From Anaerobacillus sp. (GTDB lineage Bacteria; Bacillota; Bacilli; Bacillales_H; Anaerobacillaceae): a stretch of 6,337 nucleotides of DNA. The notes below the pieces were generated by a model. That model saw nothing but the letters and a program-made list of their open reading frames with translations, made no database searches and was not told the DNA's origin. Made by a program: the position numbers and the translations under genes. Position 1 is the stretch's first letter. Every line of letters begins with the position of its first letter. Positions 5,269 through 6,337 of this stretch are shown here, piece after piece. The stretch lies in contig SKOL01000194.1 of assembly GCA_007120055.1 (NCBI GenBank), positions 1 through 6,337 of the forward strand, read 5' to 3'.

Positions 5269-6156
5269 TTAAAAAAATCTTCTTATGTTTTTCGTTAAAA
5301 AAGAATTAAATATCAGCATGCTTGGTGAAGCGTATTTTCCTTTTGGAGAAATGATTGAAAATTCCCTTTCGCACTCGTCTTTGAGAGGGATCTTAAAAAT
5401 TAGATTATGCTTCAGTTCTACCTGAACAGTAGTAGATGAAAGGAAGCCAATGCCGCTATTATTTAAAATAGCTTGTTTTATCGCTTCGTTTGTACTTAAT
5501 TCAAAGATTTTTTGAGAGAAATTAAGTATGTTTAATTGTTCTTCAATACATTCCCTCGTGTGTGAACCACTCTCCCGTACAAGTATTGTTTCATTTTTAA
5601 GCTCGCTTAATGAATTTACGTCTTTAAACTTTTCTTTTTGTTCAATTGAACAGTAAGCATTAATCTTATCTTGTAAAAATGGCTGGAAGTTGAATTTCGG
5701 ATCATGAAATCTTTTAGCCACAATCGCAATATCAATTTTATTATCCAAAAGTTTTTCAATAATCGTTGATGTGTTATTAATCATAAGATTAACTTTTATA
5801 TTTGGGTGCTTTTTTTGAAAGTCAATAACTAGATTCGTAAGGATATAAGTACCAATTGTCGTTCCGCATCCTACATTAAGTTCGCCACTTTCTAGGTTCG
5901 TAAGCGAAGATAATGCCTTATCTGCTTGATCTGCTAATGAGACAATCTGAATTGCATATTTAAGCAGTTGTCTCCCTGCATCTGTTAATTCAACTTTTTT
6001 CTTCGTGCGATAAAACAATGGTAATTCATAATATTTTTCTAAAGCTTCAATTTGCCTTGAAACGGCAGGTTGACTCAAGGAAAGATCTTCTGCCGCTTTG
6101 GTAAAATTAAGGTATGTAGCAACAGCATAGAAGGTTTTTAGTTGATGAAATTCCAA
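5269..6156 (-). CDS. LysR-family transcriptional regulator, probably selenium-associated, divergent from selD
   Basis: This is a cytoplasmic DNA-binding regulator of 295 residues, the usual LysR size. Residues 1-60 are the winged helix-turn-helix (FTKAAEDLSLSQPAVSRQIE), with LTDAGRQLL at its end. Residues about 90-290 are the periplasmic-binding-protein-like effector domain, starting GELNVGCGTTIGTYILTNLV and containing LLDNKIDIAIVAK. The start is TTG at 6156, with GAGGTG (6169-6164) 7 bases ahead. The next frame codon order (EFHQLKTFYAVA) is the standard LysR N-terminus. The effector domain resembles the CysL/YeiE group and regulators annotated next to selenium genes. That resemblance, plus divergence from selD over 67 bases, suggests it senses a selenium- or sulfur-related ligand and controls selD. 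The regulator type is sure; the target is inferred. Confidence 0.93.
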   Translation of the reverse strand: MEFHQLKTFYAVATYLNFTKAAEDLSLSQPAVSRQIEALEKYYELPLFYRTKKKVELTDAGRQLLKYAIQIVSLADQADKALSSLTNLESGELNVGCGTTIGTYILTNLVIDFQKKHPNIKVNLMINNTSTIIEKLLDNKIDIAIVAKRFHDPKFNFQPFLQDKINAYCSIEQKEKFKDVNSLSELKNETILVRESGSHTRECIEEQLNILNFSQKIFELSTNEAIKQAILNNSGIGFLSSTTVQVELKHNLIFKIPLKDECEREFSIISPKGKYASPSMLIFNSFLTKNIRRFF

Positions 6157-6223
6157 AGCTATTCACCTCACAAAATAAAAATGATAAACTGAATCATAGT
6201 CAAAAGAGAAAGGAGGAACTAGA
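6157..6223. promoter_or_regulatory. Divergent LysR-selD control region
   Basis: The 67-base gap holds a dyad ATGAT (6181-6185) / ATCAT (6193-6197) with 7 bases between, placed as a LysR-family operator would be. For selD, TTCACC (6162-6167) and TAAACT (6185-6190) are spaced 17 bases, a weak promoter needing activation. For LysR, TTGACT (6203-6198) on the minus strand is a good -35, but its matching -10 is poor and very near the RBS. Overlapping promoters with a shared dyad fit an autoregulated LysR switch. The exact sites are uncertain. Confidence 0.4.
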
Positions 6224-6337
6224 ATGAAACCTCATATCTCATTAACTTCATATTCAACTGGTTCGGGCTGATCTAGTAAAGTTAGGTCATTAGACCTTAC
6301 GCAAGTTTTGCGTAATATACCTGTTTCGCCTGATAAC
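6224..6337 (+). CDS. selD: Selenophosphate synthetase, N-terminal 38 codons, with in-frame TGA read as selenocysteine (3' end outside window)
   Basis: SelD makes selenophosphate from selenide and ATP, the selenium donor for selenocysteine and selenouridine. AAAGGAGGA (6209-6217) precedes the ATG by 7 bases after its last G. The frame reads MKPHISLTSYSTGSG, then TGA at 6269-6271, then SSKVRSLDLTQVLRNIPVSPDN, and stays open to the window edge. This matches the SelD start in layout: the LT.YS.G.G segment, the active-site Cys/Sec position, then a conserved Lys two residues after the following one, then DL.QVL...P. In E. coli SelD the site is GAGCGCK. Here the catalytic Cys17 position is the TGA (selenocysteine in many SelD proteins), the Cys19 position is Ser, and Lys20 is kept. 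A plain stop-codon reading would leave a 15-aa peptide. Only the first part is seen, so a pseudogene is not excluded, but 22 sense codons after TGA argue for a real selenoprotein. Confidence 0.85.
6281..6315 (+). promoter_or_regulatory. Candidate bacterial SECIS hairpins downstream of the selD TGA
   Basis: Two hairpins follow the TGA. GTTAGGTC (6281-6288) pairs with GACCTTAC (6293-6300) around ATTA with one mismatch; its loop starts 17 bases after the TGA. TTACGCAA (6297-6304) pairs perfectly with TTGCGTAA (6308-6315) around GTT; its loop starts 33 bases after the TGA. They overlap and exclude each other. Bacterial SECIS elements place the loop roughly 16-37 bases after UGA with a G early in the loop. 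Distance fits both hairpins, while the G fits the second. SelB would bind it to deliver Sec-tRNA. Confidence 0.5.

Noticed and set aside
6224..6271. 15-aa peptide ending at TGA as a leader peptide
   Set aside because: The sequence before and after TGA together matches the SelD N-terminus with the TGA at the catalytic position, so selenocysteine is the better reading.

Overview
The window looks like Bacillaceae (Firmicutes) chromosome. GroES/GroEL are Bacillus-type, ribosome binding sites are strong AGGAGG types, and the DNA is AT-rich. The right edge carries the start of selD, so the host is probably one of the fewer bacilli that use selenium. No species can be named from the sequence alone.

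Layout. (1) Bases 1-1926: the end of groES, a long groES-groEL spacer with a hairpin, groEL, and an inverted-repeat terminator. (2) About 1902-4934: a small, probably integrated element inserted just behind groEL. On the minus strand, in transcription order, it has an operator-containing promoter, structured leader RNA B, an excisionase-like gene without an ordinary start codon (xisB), structured leader RNA A, a second excisionase-like gene (xisA), a 36-codon mini-ORF, and a complete tyrosine integrase whose stop faces groEL. One divergent plus-strand gene for a 65-aa protein of unknown function lies at the far end. (3) About 4935-5268: a gene-free stretch with inverted repeats and perhaps a decayed membrane-protein remnant. 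(4) 5269-6337: a LysR-family regulator (minus) divergent from the first 38 codons of selD (plus). The selD active-site codon is an in-frame TGA, so it is read here as a selenocysteine-containing selenophosphate synthetase cut by the window edge.

How it works together. The integrase and the two small winged-helix/MerR-like proteins form a recombination module. The integrase would insert at the groEL terminator and the small proteins could direct excision. Both xis-like genes follow the same type of leader RNA: a closing helix that doubles as an intrinsic terminator, two inner hairpins, and a loop-to-tail pseudoknot. The two copies differ at several paired positions in compensating ways. This duplicated attenuator-like RNA is the strongest candidate for an undescribed system here. 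The second main find is the TGA-containing selD next to its likely regulator; a stop-only reading would miss it.
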